NCBI GenBank assembly: GCA_015519985.1 | Contig: WIAN01000164.1 | Span: forward strand, 1-6,584 | Direction of reading: 5' to 3' | DNA length: 6,584 nt | Source: Candidatus Woesearchaeota archaeon | GTDB taxonomy: Archaea > Nanobdellota > Nanobdellia > Woesearchaeales > WAPJ01 | Shown: positions 1 through 5,995 of the stretch, one piece after another | How positions within the stretch are numbered: position 1 is the first letter of the stretch | Layout of the letters: each line of letters opens with the position of its first letter | The notes under the pieces: generated by a model | Told to the model about the DNA's origin: nothing | What the model saw: the letters and a program-made list of their open reading frames with translations, nothing else | Database searches by the model: none | Position numbers and translations under genes: made by a program

Positions 1-378
1 GAAGAAAGTCCCGTTGGGGTTTTTAATTTATCTGATTTAAATTTTTTAGGTACTGTTTATGCAGGTAGAAATCCTAATACTTTACATTTAGAAACAGCAA
101 CCCTTGTAGAAAGCAGCTTGAATCGTGACTGGAGAGACTATGTTTCTAAAAAAGTAAAGGAAGGAAGTATATACTTGTTAAATGCTCCTACTAAAACTGT
201 TGAAGGAAAAGTAGAGCATAAAAATATTTGGCTTGTAAGAGTACATCCCGATAATATAAGTGATTTAGAAACTATTGCTAATGGAAAAGTTCCTAATGTT
301 GGAAGTTTTGACTGGGCTGAACCTCATTCAGTAGCATACATGTTAGGAGTAGATTATGCATTAAAAAATTATTTCTAA
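1..378 (+). CDS. Hypothetical protein, C-terminal part (5' truncated by window edge)
   Basis: The reading frame is open from base 1 to a TAA at 376-378, giving 125 residues. It has no ATG before the internal Met codon near 340, and a TTG at 118 is a poor start because sense coding continues upstream of it, so the true start lies outside the window. I do not recognise the family. The visible part is soluble, without membrane segments or cysteines, and mixes charged and aromatic residues; recognisable strings are YAGRNPNTLHLETATLVES, NRDWRDYVSKKVKEGSIYLL, NIWLVRVHPDNISDLE and the C-terminal GSFDWAEPHSVAYMLGVDYA. The alternation of short hydrophobic strands (IYLLNAP, IWLVRVHP) suggests an alpha/beta fold, but that is only an impression. 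Codon use is more mixed than in the rest of the window (CGT, CCC and GGG occur; Ile is ATA and ATT two each). The gene is followed by a T-tract and a new promoter, so it is probably transcriptionally separate from the glycosyltransferases. Confidence 0.8.
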   Translation, partial: EESPVGVFNLSDLNFLGTVYAGRNPNTLHLETATLVESSLNRDWRDYVSKKVKEGSIYLLNAPTKTVEGKVEHKNIWLVRVHPDNISDLETIANGKVPNVGSFDWAEPHSVAYMLGVDYALKNYF

Positions 379-388
379 ATTTTTTTTC
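379..388 (+). terminator. T-tract, probable transcription terminator of the 5' gene
   Basis: Eight consecutive T at 380-387 follow directly after the TAA of the first gene. Archaeal RNA polymerase terminates at such U-runs without needing a hairpin, and no convincing stem is visible here. The tract also lies directly upstream of the next promoter, so it could serve both to end one transcript and to flank the following BRE. In a genome this AT-rich, T-runs are common, so the call rests mainly on position. Confidence 0.45.
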
Positions 389-402
389 AAAACTTTTATA
401 TA
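388..402 (+). promoter_or_regulatory. Archaeal BRE/TATA promoter of the glycosyltransferase operon (leaderless)
   Basis: CAAAA at 388-392 fits a TFB-recognition element, and CTTTTATATA at 393-402 contains a strong box A (TTTATATA at 395-402). The box centre is about 26 nt upstream of the ATG at 425, the usual archaeal distance from box A to the transcription start, so transcription should begin at or within a base or two of the start codon. No Shine-Dalgarno sequence lies before this ATG, in agreement with a leaderless mRNA. The same arrangement, with the same CAAAA-CTTT core, occurs before the dUTPase gene at the other end of the window. Confidence 0.7.
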
Positions 403-424
403 ATATTTTATTCTCTTTTGTTTT

Positions 425-1093
425 ATGGTTGATGTTAATGATGTTTATGTTGTTGTTCCTGCTTATAATGAAGAAAAAAATATTGGTAAAGTTTTATCTT
501 TAATTGAAAGTGAAGGTTTTAAAAATATTGTTGTTGTTGATGACGGTAGCAGTGATAATACTGTTAAAATTGTTGAAAAACATAATGTTGTTTTGTTAAA
601 ACACATTATTAATCTTGGTAAAGGTTGTGCTTTAAAAACAGGAACTTTATTTTCTTTAAAAGAAAATGCTAAAATTATTGTTTTTATTGATTCTGATTTA
701 CAACATAATCCTAAAGATATTAAAAGGTTTTTAGAAAAGATTGATGATTATGATATTGTTTTTGCTTATAGAGAGTTTAATAAAAATATGCCTTTTATTT
801 TTAGAGCTGGAAATTTTTTTATAGATTTTGTTTTTAGAATTTTATTTGGTAAAACTATTAGAGATACTCAGAATGGTTTTAAAGTTTTTAAAGCAAATGT
901 TTATGATAAGATTAAATGGAATAGTTGTAATTATAGTGTTGAAACTGAAATTGCTGTTAATACTGCTAAAAATAATTTGAAATATTCACAAGTAAAAATT
1001 GACACTGTATATTTAGACAGATATAAAGGTACTGGAGTTTTTGATGGTATTAAAATTGTTAAAGATATTTTTTGGTTTAAGATTAAAAGGTGA
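425..1093 (+). CDS. Family 2 glycosyltransferase (dolichol-phosphate sugar synthase-like, no TM segments)
   Basis: This is a GT-A fold transferase of about 222 residues that should move a sugar from a nucleotide sugar, probably onto a polyprenyl (dolichyl) phosphate at the inner face of the membrane. Visible motifs are VVVPAYNEEKNIG (8-20), the nucleotide-binding VVVDDGSSDNT (36-46), NLGKGCALKTG (63-73), the metal-binding DSD (D89, D91) in IDSDLQHNPKDI, DTQNGFKVF (147-155) and a catalytic-region YSVETEI (170-176). The order matches DPM1/DPG-synthase-like GT2 enzymes. The protein ends at residue 222 without the C-terminal transmembrane helices many relatives have; the membrane part is likely supplied by the DUF2304 gene 6 nt downstream. 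The ATG at 425 is chosen because it lies about 26 nt from the box A and begins the conserved fold directly. Codon use is extreme: Ile is ATT 22 times and ATA once, Val is GTT 23 and GTA twice by my count, unlike the opposing operon. The sugar and acceptor are not predictable. Confidence 0.9.
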   Translation: MVDVNDVYVVVPAYNEEKNIGKVLSLIESEGFKNIVVVDDGSSDNTVKIVEKHNVVLLKHIINLGKGCALKTGTLFSLKENAKIIVFIDSDLQHNPKDIKRFLEKIDDYDIVFAYREFNKNMPFIFRAGNFFIDFVFRILFGKTIRDTQNGFKVFKANVYDKIKWNSCNYSVETEIAVNTAKNNLKYSQVKIDTVYLDRYKGTGVFDGIKIVKDIFWFKIKR

Positions 1094-1094
1094 T
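1088..1094 (+). promoter_or_regulatory. Ribosome binding site AGGTGAT, overlapping upstream stop codon
   Basis: AGGTGAT is a direct match to the middle of the canonical Shine-Dalgarno complement of 16S rRNA. It covers the last Arg codon (AGG) and stop (TGA) of the glycosyltransferase and ends 5 nt before the ATG at 1100. This fixes the start of the DUF2304 gene and suggests that ribosomes finishing the first gene reinitiate on the second. It is the strongest Shine-Dalgarno match I see in the window. Confidence 0.75.
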
Positions 1095-1099
1095 TTTTT

Positions 1100-1444
1100 A
1101 TGGGTTTTTTAAATTTTATAATAATAATTTTTGGTTTTGTTTTGTTTTTTTATTTTTATTTTGGTTTAAAAAAAGGAGAATTTACTATTAACGAATTTTT
1201 GTTTTGGAGTTTTTTTTCTATACTAATAATATTTTTTGGTATTAAACCTAGTTTGTTAAAATTTATAACTGACTTCTTCCAATTTTATAGAATTTTAGAT
1301 TTTGTTACTGTTGTAGGTTTTATGTTTTTTACAATAGCAATTTTGTATTTGTACAAACATAATAAAAATTTAGAAAAAAAATTGAATAGTTTAGTTGTAA
1401 AATTAGCTATTGAAAATAAAAAAGATAGAAGGAATAAAAAATGA
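1100..1444 (+). CDS. DUF2304-family small membrane protein, partner of the GT2 enzyme
   Basis: The 114-residue product has three predicted membrane helices (about 4-22, 31-47 and 66-85) and a charged C-terminal tail. Length, topology, the GIKPSLLKFITDFF segment between helices 2 and 3 (47-60) and the closing pattern LEKKLNSLVVKLAIE (91-105) agree with DUF2304, a family I know to be commonly encoded next to GT2 glycosyltransferases. Its biochemical role is not established. Helical heptad-like spacing in 88-105 could form a short coiled coil on the cytoplasmic side and bind the soluble GT2, much as DPM3 holds DPM1 in eukaryotes; that is inference. The gene starts 6 nt after the GT2 stop, behind AGGTGAT, and its TGA overlaps the next ATG by 4 nt (ATGA at 1441-1444), so all three genes are probably translated as one coupled unit. 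Its Ile codons are mixed (about 8 ATA, 6 ATT). Confidence 0.75.
   Translation: MGFLNFIIIIFGFVLFFYFYFGLKKGEFTINEFLFWSFFSILIIFFGIKPSLLKFITDFFQFYRILDFVTVVGFMFFTIAILYLYKHNKNLEKKLNSLVVKLAIENKKDRRNKK
1429..1433 (+). promoter_or_regulatory. Ribosome binding site AAGGA before the GT4 gene
   Basis: AAGGA ends 7 nt before the ATG at 1441 and lies inside the end of the DUF2304 gene. Together with the ATGA stop/start overlap it supports the chosen start and translational coupling. It is a different part of the Shine-Dalgarno complement from the TGAT seen before the other internal genes. Confidence 0.5.
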
Positions 1445-2559
1445 AAATTTTGTTCGTTTTAGAATATTATTATCCTCATATTGGAGGAGTAGAAACTTTA
1501 TTTAAAACTTTAGCAGAAGGTTTAGTTGAAAAAGGACATGAAGTTACAGTATTCACTACAAGATTAAAAGGTTATAAAGAAAAAGAAGTTGTTAATGGAG
1601 TTAAAATAATTAGAAAAAAAATACCTTTTAATAGTAGAATGTTATTTTCTTTCTATACTATTTTTGATGTTTTAAAGTTAAGTAAAAATTTTGATATTAT
1701 ACATACAACAACCTATAATGCTTCTCTACCAGCATATATAGCTGGAAAAATAAGAAAAAAACCTGTAATAATAACTTTTCATGAAATACTTGGAAAGTTA
1801 TGGTTTAATCTTCCTAGAATGAATTATTTTAAAGCTTTACTATTATATTATACAGAACAATTAGTTATGAAAAGAAATTTTAATAAGATAATAACTGTAA
1901 GTAATTATACAAAAAATTCTTTAAGAATATACGGAGTTAAAGATGAAAAGTTAAAAAGAATATACAATTTTACAGATGAAACTTTTTTTAATCCTGAAAA
2001 AGAAGAGTATAAAAAAGAAGCAAAGGAAATAAGAAAAAAATTAGGAGGAGAAAAAATATTATTAGCATATGGAAGGCCTGGAGTTACAAAAGGATTCGAA
2101 TATTTAATAGAAGGATACAAAAATGTAAAAGGAGTTAAGTTAGTTTTAATGTTAAGCAAAAGTCCAAAAGAAGGATATGAACATATAATAAAATTAATAA
2201 AAAAAAACGGTTTAGAAAAAAAAATAGTATTGTTAGGAACTGTTGAAAGAAAAAAACTACCTTCATACTTGTTAGCAGCAGATTATATAATCATACCCTC
2301 ACTAACAGAAGGATTTGGATTTACAACAGTAGAAGCATGCATGATGGGAAAACCAATAATAGCAACAAATGTATGCAGCATACCAGAAGTAGCTTTTGGA
2401 AAAGTAATATTTATAGAACCCTCAAATCCTACAGAGATAAAAAAAGGAATAGAAAAAGCGTTAAAAGGAGAATTTGAAATAATAAACAAAAAAACATTTT
2501 CAAAACAAAAATTTATAGAAAATTATGAAGAAGAATACAAAAAATTGTTAAGGTTATAA
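1441..2559 (+). CDS. GT4-family (GT-B fold) glycosyltransferase
   Basis: The 372-residue protein is a full-length retaining GT-B glycosyltransferase of the GT4 (glycosyl transferases group 1) type. The N-terminal domain shows MKILFVLEYYYPHIGGVETL (glycine loop at 15-16), KGHEVTVFTTR (31-41), FDIIHTT (84-90) and the acceptor-side FHE with H114. The linker region has ITVSNYTK (151-158). The C-terminal nucleotide-sugar domain has LLAYGRPGVTKG (207-218, with R212 and K217 in the phosphate-binding positions), VLLGTVERKKLPSYLLAAD (263-281) and the EX7E motif with E290 and E298 in LTEGFGFTTVEAC, followed by GKPIIATN and IPEV. No signal peptide or membrane helix is evident, so it should act at the cytoplasmic membrane face as a peripheral enzyme. 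It starts inside the stop of the DUF2304 gene. Donor and acceptor are unknown; the context suggests extension of a lipid-linked glycan or a glycolipid headgroup. Codon use changes inside the gene: Ile ATT occurs only up to residue 86, then I count 29 ATA, one ATC and no ATT. Confidence 0.9.
   Translation: MKILFVLEYYYPHIGGVETLFKTLAEGLVEKGHEVTVFTTRLKGYKEKEVVNGVKIIRKKIPFNSRMLFSFYTIFDVLKLSKNFDIIHTTTYNASLPAYIAGKIRKKPVIITFHEILGKLWFNLPRMNYFKALLLYYTEQLVMKRNFNKIITVSNYTKNSLRIYGVKDEKLKRIYNFTDETFFNPEKEEYKKEAKEIRKKLGGEKILLAYGRPGVTKGFEYLIEGYKNVKGVKLVLMLSKSPKEGYEHIIKLIKKNGLEKKIVLLGTVERKKLPSYLLAADYIIIPSLTEGFGFTTVEACMMGKPIIATNVCSIPEVAFGKVIFIEPSNPTEIKKGIEKALKGEFEIINKKTFSKQKFIENYEEEYKKLLRL
2485..2544 (-). terminator. 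Possible T-rich terminator of the dut-gatD-gatE transcript
   Basis: Downstream of the gatE stop, the - strand RNA would read several U-runs within the end of the opposing glycosyltransferase gene, including six U (complement of 2539-2544) and longer runs near 2485-2493. Archaeal termination could occur here, which would make the gatE and GT4 transcripts complementary at their 3' ends. This is positional inference only. Confidence 0.25.
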
Positions 2560-2580
2560 GTTTTTATTCTTCTTTTTTTA
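2560..2580 (+). terminator. T-rich terminator of the glycosyltransferase operon
   Basis: Right after the GT4 stop, five T (2561-2565) and seven T (2573-2579) are separated by a short T/C-rich stretch. There is no hairpin, as expected for an intrinsic archaeal U-tract terminator. The tract overlaps the last codons of gatE on the other strand (Lys/Glu-rich C-terminus), so part of its T-richness is explained by coding. Confidence 0.4.
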
Positions 2581-4486
2581 CTTCTTGTATTATTTGGTTT
2601 GCGGTTTTTCCATCTATATTGTGTTGTGTGATTAGTAAATGTATTATTTTTCCTATTGGAGTGTTTTTTTCTAACTCTTTTTTTATTATACTTTTTATTT
2701 TTGTTTTTGTTTTTTCATCTAACTTTTTTGTTTTGTATTGTTCTGTTGTTTTTTTATCTATACTGTTGTTTTTTATTTTTTCATATTCTTTTGTTAAAAA
2801 TTCTACTATTTTATTTTCATCAATATCATTTTCTATTATTGTTTTTACTATTTTTTTTGTGTTTATTTTTTCTTTTAATTTTTTTTCAACTTCCTTTTTA
2901 TATTGGAATATTATTTTTGCTATTAATTTTTCTTTTCCAACATAATTTTTTATTATACTGTCATATTCTTTTTTTTCATAAGAATTCATTATTATTTTTA
3001 TAAATTCTTCATTTAATCCTAATTTTTTATATTTTTGTTTTGTTTCTTCTTCTGTAAGTGGTTTTTCTATTTTGTTGTTTTTAAGGTATTCTTTTAAATT
3101 TATTATTTCTAAATCTGTTTCTGGGTACATTCTGTTTTCTCCTGGCATTTCTCTTAAATATGATGTTGTATTGTCTTCATTTGCTTTTCTTACTTCTGAA
3201 GGTATTTTTTCTTCTAATGTTTTTATTCTTTCTATTGCTTTTTTTATTGCTTTTTTTGCTGTTTTTTCTTCTTCTACTATTATTATAAAGTTGTCTTGTT
3301 TTTTTACTTCTAATTTTTTTTCTATTTTATTTTTTTCTTCTAATGTTATTCCATAATTTGGAAGTTCATCTTTATGGAATAATCCTTTTACTCCTGTATG
3401 TATTTTTACATATTCTGCTATTTCTTTTCCTAATGTTTTGTTAGGATTGATTTTTAATCCTAAAAGTCCATTATAATTTTTTATTTTTACTCCTAATATT
3501 TTTTTATTTTCTTCTATTGCTTTTTTTATTATTTTAGAATTTGAATTTTTTAAAATGTTGTTTAATTCTATTATTTTTTCTTCTTTTGTTTTTATTCTGT
3601 TTTTTTTAATGTATTCTTGTATTAACAACAAATTTTTTTGTCTTATTATTTCGTTTTCTGCTAATTCTTCTATTTCTTTTATGTTTTGAGCTCCTTTTAT
3701 TTCTACTCTTGCTCCTTCTTTTATGCTTATATTTACGTCTTGTCTTATTGTTCCTATTCCTCTTTTTACTTCTAACAATCTTAATGTTCTTCCTATTTTT
3801 AATGCTCCTTCTTTTAATTCTTTTGGAGTTTTAAAACATGGTGTTGTTGCTATTTCTATTAGAGGAACTCCTAATCTTGACAAATTGTATTTTGTTACTA
3901 TTCTTCCTTTTTCATCTTTTATTTCTTCTATTTTTTTTGCACTGTCTTCTTCTAATGTTATTGTATCTAAGGTTATTGTTTTTTTTTCGTTTTTTATTTT
4001 GTAGTGTAATGTTCCATTTTTTGCTATTAGCATTGTTCTTTGAAATCCTGATGTGTTGCTTCCATCTACTACTATTTTTCTCATTGGTATTATGTAATCT
4101 ACTGTTTTTGCGTTTGTTAATTGTATGAATTGTAGTGTTGTGTTTAATGCTTTTTTATTTACATTTTGTGGTGGTTCTTCGTCTATTTCTATTAATGAAT
4201 CTGAATTTTTGTAAATGTAATATTCTATTATTTTGTTTTTTTTTATTTCGTCTTCTGCTGCTTTGTCTGTCTTGTTTATTTCTGACTTTGTTATGTGCAT
4301 TCTTCTTACTGCTATTAAATCTGGTTTTTTTTCTTTTTCATCTACTATTATTGTTTTTTTATTACTAAACAATTTTTTCCCTTCTAATTGTTGATGTATT
4401 TCTATTCCTGATAAGAATTGTAGTTTTTTTATTTCTTCTTCTGTTATTTTTTTTAACAGTTTGTTTTTTAATTCTTCTATTTCCAT
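2564..4486 (-). CDS. gatE: Glu-tRNA(Gln) amidotransferase subunit E (GatE)
   Basis: GatE binds Glu-tRNA(Gln), activates the glutamate with ATP and amidates it with ammonia from GatD, making Gln-tRNA(Gln). The 640-residue product has the full domain set. The GatB/GatE cradle carries SGIEIHQQLEGKKLF (26-40), IDEEPPQNVN (101-110), VDGSNTSGFQRT (140-151), TLEEDSAKKI (177-186), NLSRLGVPLIEIATTP (201-216) and GTIRQDVNISI with ARVEIKGAQ (245-267). The AspRS-like (GAD) insertion that distinguishes GatE from GatB spans roughly 290-425, with GLFHKDELPNYGIT at 368-381; REMPGENRMYPETDLE follows at 445-460. A helical YqeY-type tail for tRNA recognition covers about 540-640 and ends in ANQIIQEV. The full length is close to the family norm. 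Odd point: the Cys-x-Cys usually following KLF is absent (LFSNKK), and the only Cys I see is in TTPCF. Start: the ATG at 4486 follows TGAT-N5, 47 nt after the gatD stop, consistent with one operon. It is strongly lysine-rich and uses ATA for nearly every Ile in the part I read. Confidence 0.96.
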   Translation of the reverse strand: MEIEELKNKLLKKITEEEIKKLQFLSGIEIHQQLEGKKLFSNKKTIIVDEKEKKPDLIAVRRMHITKSEINKTDKAAEDEIKKNKIIEYYIYKNSDSLIEIDEEPPQNVNKKALNTTLQFIQLTNAKTVDYIIPMRKIVVDGSNTSGFQRTMLIAKNGTLHYKIKNEKKTITLDTITLEEDSAKKIEEIKDEKGRIVTKYNLSRLGVPLIEIATTPCFKTPKELKEGALKIGRTLRLLEVKRGIGTIRQDVNISIKEGARVEIKGAQNIKEIEELAENEIIRQKNLLLIQEYIKKNRIKTKEEKIIELNNILKNSNSKIIKKAIEENKKILGVKIKNYNGLLGLKINPNKTLGKEIAEYVKIHTGVKGLFHKDELPNYGITLEEKNKIEKKLEVKKQDNFIIIVEEEKTAKKAIKKAIERIKTLEEKIPSEVRKANEDNTTSYLREMPGENRMYPETDLEIINLKEYLKNNKIEKPLTEEETKQKYKKLGLNEEFIKIIMNSYEKKEYDSIIKNYVGKEKLIAKIIFQYKKEVEKKLKEKINTKKIVKTIIENDIDENKIVEFLTKEYEKIKNNSIDKKTTEQYKTKKLDEKTKTKIKSIIKKELEKNTPIGKIIHLLITQHNIDGKTANQIIQEVKKEE

Positions 4487-4491
4487 TTTTA

Positions 4492-4495
4492 ATCA
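4492..4495 (-). promoter_or_regulatory. TGAT ribosome-binding element before gatE
   Basis: On the coding strand TGAT is followed by TAAAA and then the gatE ATG. TGAT with a 5-nt spacer is also present before gatD and, as part of AGGTGAT, before the DUF2304 gene. It matches the 3' half of the Shine-Dalgarno complement (AGGAGGTGATCC). An ATG overlaps the element (AATGAT) 10 nt before the real start and is out of frame with it. An A/T-rich stretch further upstream (TTTATTATT, about -27 to -19) could be a weak internal box A, but it is not convincing. Confidence 0.45.
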
Positions 4496-4533
4496 TTGAT
4501 ATTTAATAATAAATGATAAGATTGTTTTATGAT

Positions 4534-5952
4534 TTATTTTTTTTCTATTTCTCTGTTTTCACAATATTCTCCTTTCAAATTTTTTGTCATTAATTTTTTT
4601 GCTTCTTCATAATTATAATTTGACAACAACCATGCTAATTTTATATATGCTGCTTCTGTTGTTATGTCTGTATTGTCTCCTAAAACGTATTTTTTTATTT
4701 TTCTTCCTGCACTGTATACTTTTAAATTTGTTATTCCTTTTATTGTTTGTTTTGTCATGAATATTATTTTGTTTTTTGAAAGTTTTTTTATTTCTTCATA
4801 TATTTTTTTGTTTTCTTCATCTTCTTCTATTGGTAGATGTCCAAAACCTGTTCCTTCTATTATTATTCCATCATAGTTTTTGTACATTTTTATTTCTTCA
4901 GAGAACATGTTTGGTTTGCTTTTTATTATTCCTATTTTTATATTTTCTTTAAAAGGCTTATAAGTAATATTTTCAGATTTTTCTTCATATTTTTTTTGTT
5001 TTTCTTTCATTGTTTCTTCTTCATTTTCTTCGCAATTGTAATAGTTTTCATTTACTTCTATTTTTTTTTCATAAAAGTTTATTGTTGCTGCTATCGGTTT
5101 GTTTATGCTTTCAAAAGCGTCTCTTCTACTGCTATGATTTTTTCTTGCTTTTATTCCTTCTATTAGTATTGTGTCTTCTTCTAATATGTTTTTATGCATT
5201 AATATGTAAATGTTATTTTTTAATTTTGTTTTTTCAAATTCTTTTATTATATATGCAGAATTTAACAAGTTTATTTTTGCATCACTGCTTGGTCTGTCTG
5301 AACTTCTTTGTGATCCTGTCAGTATTACTGGTTTGTTTATTTTGTTAAACATAAATTTTAGTGCTGCTGCTGTATAATGCATTGTGTCTGTTCCGTGGGT
5401 TATTATTACTCCTTTTACTTTTTTATCTTGTAATGCTTTTTTTAATTCTTCTGCTAATTTGTTTATATGTTTGAATCTTAAATTTTCTGATAGTAAGTTT
5501 TCTACTATTATTGTTTCTACTTTCATTATTTTTTGTAATTCTGGATAGGTTTGTAATAATTCTTCTGTACTTATTTTTGGATGTACTGCTCCTGTTTCAT
5601 AATCTATTTTTGAAGCTATTGTTCCTCCTGTATGTAATAATATTATTTTTTCTTCTGTTTTTTCTTTTTTTTCTGTTGTTTTTTTACTTTCTTTATTATC
5701 TTTTTCTGTTTCTATCGTTTTTTCTATTGTTTCTCTTTTTTCTTCTCTTGTTTTTTTTTCTTCTATTATTTTTATTTCTTTTATATTTTCAAAATTTATT
5801 CCCACATTGTATCCTGAGGATAATTTTAATTGTAAGAATTCTTTTGAAGGCAATATTGTTCCTTTTAACTCTAAACTTTTTGTTTTTACTAATGCTTTTT
5901 TGTAAATATTATTTTGAATTAAATCAATTTGTTTTTGTTTTTTTTCTTCCAT
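4534..5952 (-). CDS. gatD: Glu-tRNA(Gln) amidotransferase subunit D (GatD), asparaginase-like
   Basis: GatD hydrolyses an amide donor (glutamine or asparagine) and passes the ammonia to GatE. The 472-residue product begins with a small beta-barrel GatD N-domain (about 15-65; LELKGTILPSKEFLQLKLSS, then GYNVGI), followed by a class I L-asparaginase domain. Catalytic positions are visible: T111 in HTGGTIAS, T188 and D189 in ITHGTDTMHYTA, and a lysine I align to the asparaginase catalytic Lys at K271 in ARKNHSSRRDAF. Further family marks are VILTGSQRSSDRPSSDAK (209-226), IIIEGTGFGHLP (363-374) and TKQTIKG (400-406). The protein is somewhat longer than the roughly 420-440 residues I recall for the family; the extra length sits in a Lys/Glu/Thr-only linker at about 65-102 and a charged insert at about 305-330. 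Start: the ATG at 5952 has TGAT 5 nt upstream. It lies 43 nt after the dUTPase stop and 47 nt before gatE, so the three genes probably share one transcript. Confidence 0.96.
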   Translation of the reverse strand: MEEKKQKQIDLIQNNIYKKALVKTKSLELKGTILPSKEFLQLKLSSGYNVGINFENIKEIKIIEEKKTREEKRETIEKTIETEKDNKESKKTTEKKEKTEEKIILLHTGGTIASKIDYETGAVHPKISTEELLQTYPELQKIMKVETIIVENLLSENLRFKHINKLAEELKKALQDKKVKGVIITHGTDTMHYTAAALKFMFNKINKPVILTGSQRSSDRPSSDAKINLLNSAYIIKEFEKTKLKNNIYILMHKNILEEDTILIEGIKARKNHSSRRDAFESINKPIAATINFYEKKIEVNENYYNCEENEEETMKEKQKKYEEKSENITYKPFKENIKIGIIKSKPNMFSEEIKMYKNYDGIIIEGTGFGHLPIEEDEENKKIYEEIKKLSKNKIIFMTKQTIKGITNLKVYSAGRKIKKYVLGDNTDITTEAAYIKLAWLLSNYNYEEAKKLMTKNLKGEYCENREIEKK

Positions 5953-5957
5953 TTTTT

Positions 5958-5961
5958 ATCA
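5958..5961 (-). promoter_or_regulatory. TGAT ribosome-binding element before gatD
   Basis: On the coding strand TGAT is followed by five A and the gatD ATG. The 14 nt AATGATAAAAAATG differ at one base from the corresponding AATGATTAAAAATG before gatE. As there, the embedded ATG is out of frame. A poor A/T-rich box (TTAAAAAA, about -29 to -22) also lies in this 43-nt gap and could give a minor internal promoter; I regard readthrough from dut as more likely. Confidence 0.45.
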
Positions 5962-5995
5962 TTATTCTTTAATTTTTTTAATAACAATAATTTTT

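Noticed and set aside
118..378. TTG at 118 as the start of a complete 86-residue gene
   Set aside because: The same frame stays open to base 1 with ordinary protein-like sequence, and no promoter or Shine-Dalgarno element precedes the TTG, so a truncated longer gene is more likely.
1905..2489. Two - strand frames inside the GT4 gene
   Set aside because: They are antisense shadows of a gene with intact GT4 motifs; composition follows from the coding strand and neither shows a recognisable domain.
5640..5800. T/C-rich repetitive stretch (ttctt/tttttct units) as a tandem repeat or CRISPR-like array
   Set aside because: It encodes the Lys/Glu-rich linker of GatD in frame; unit length is irregular and there are no conserved repeats separated by unique spacers.
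5953..5995. Independent promoter for gatD in the dut-gatD gap
   Set aside because: The only box-like sequence is an A-run at about -29 to -22 without a BRE; it is much weaker than the two clear promoters, and A-runs are everywhere in this DNA.
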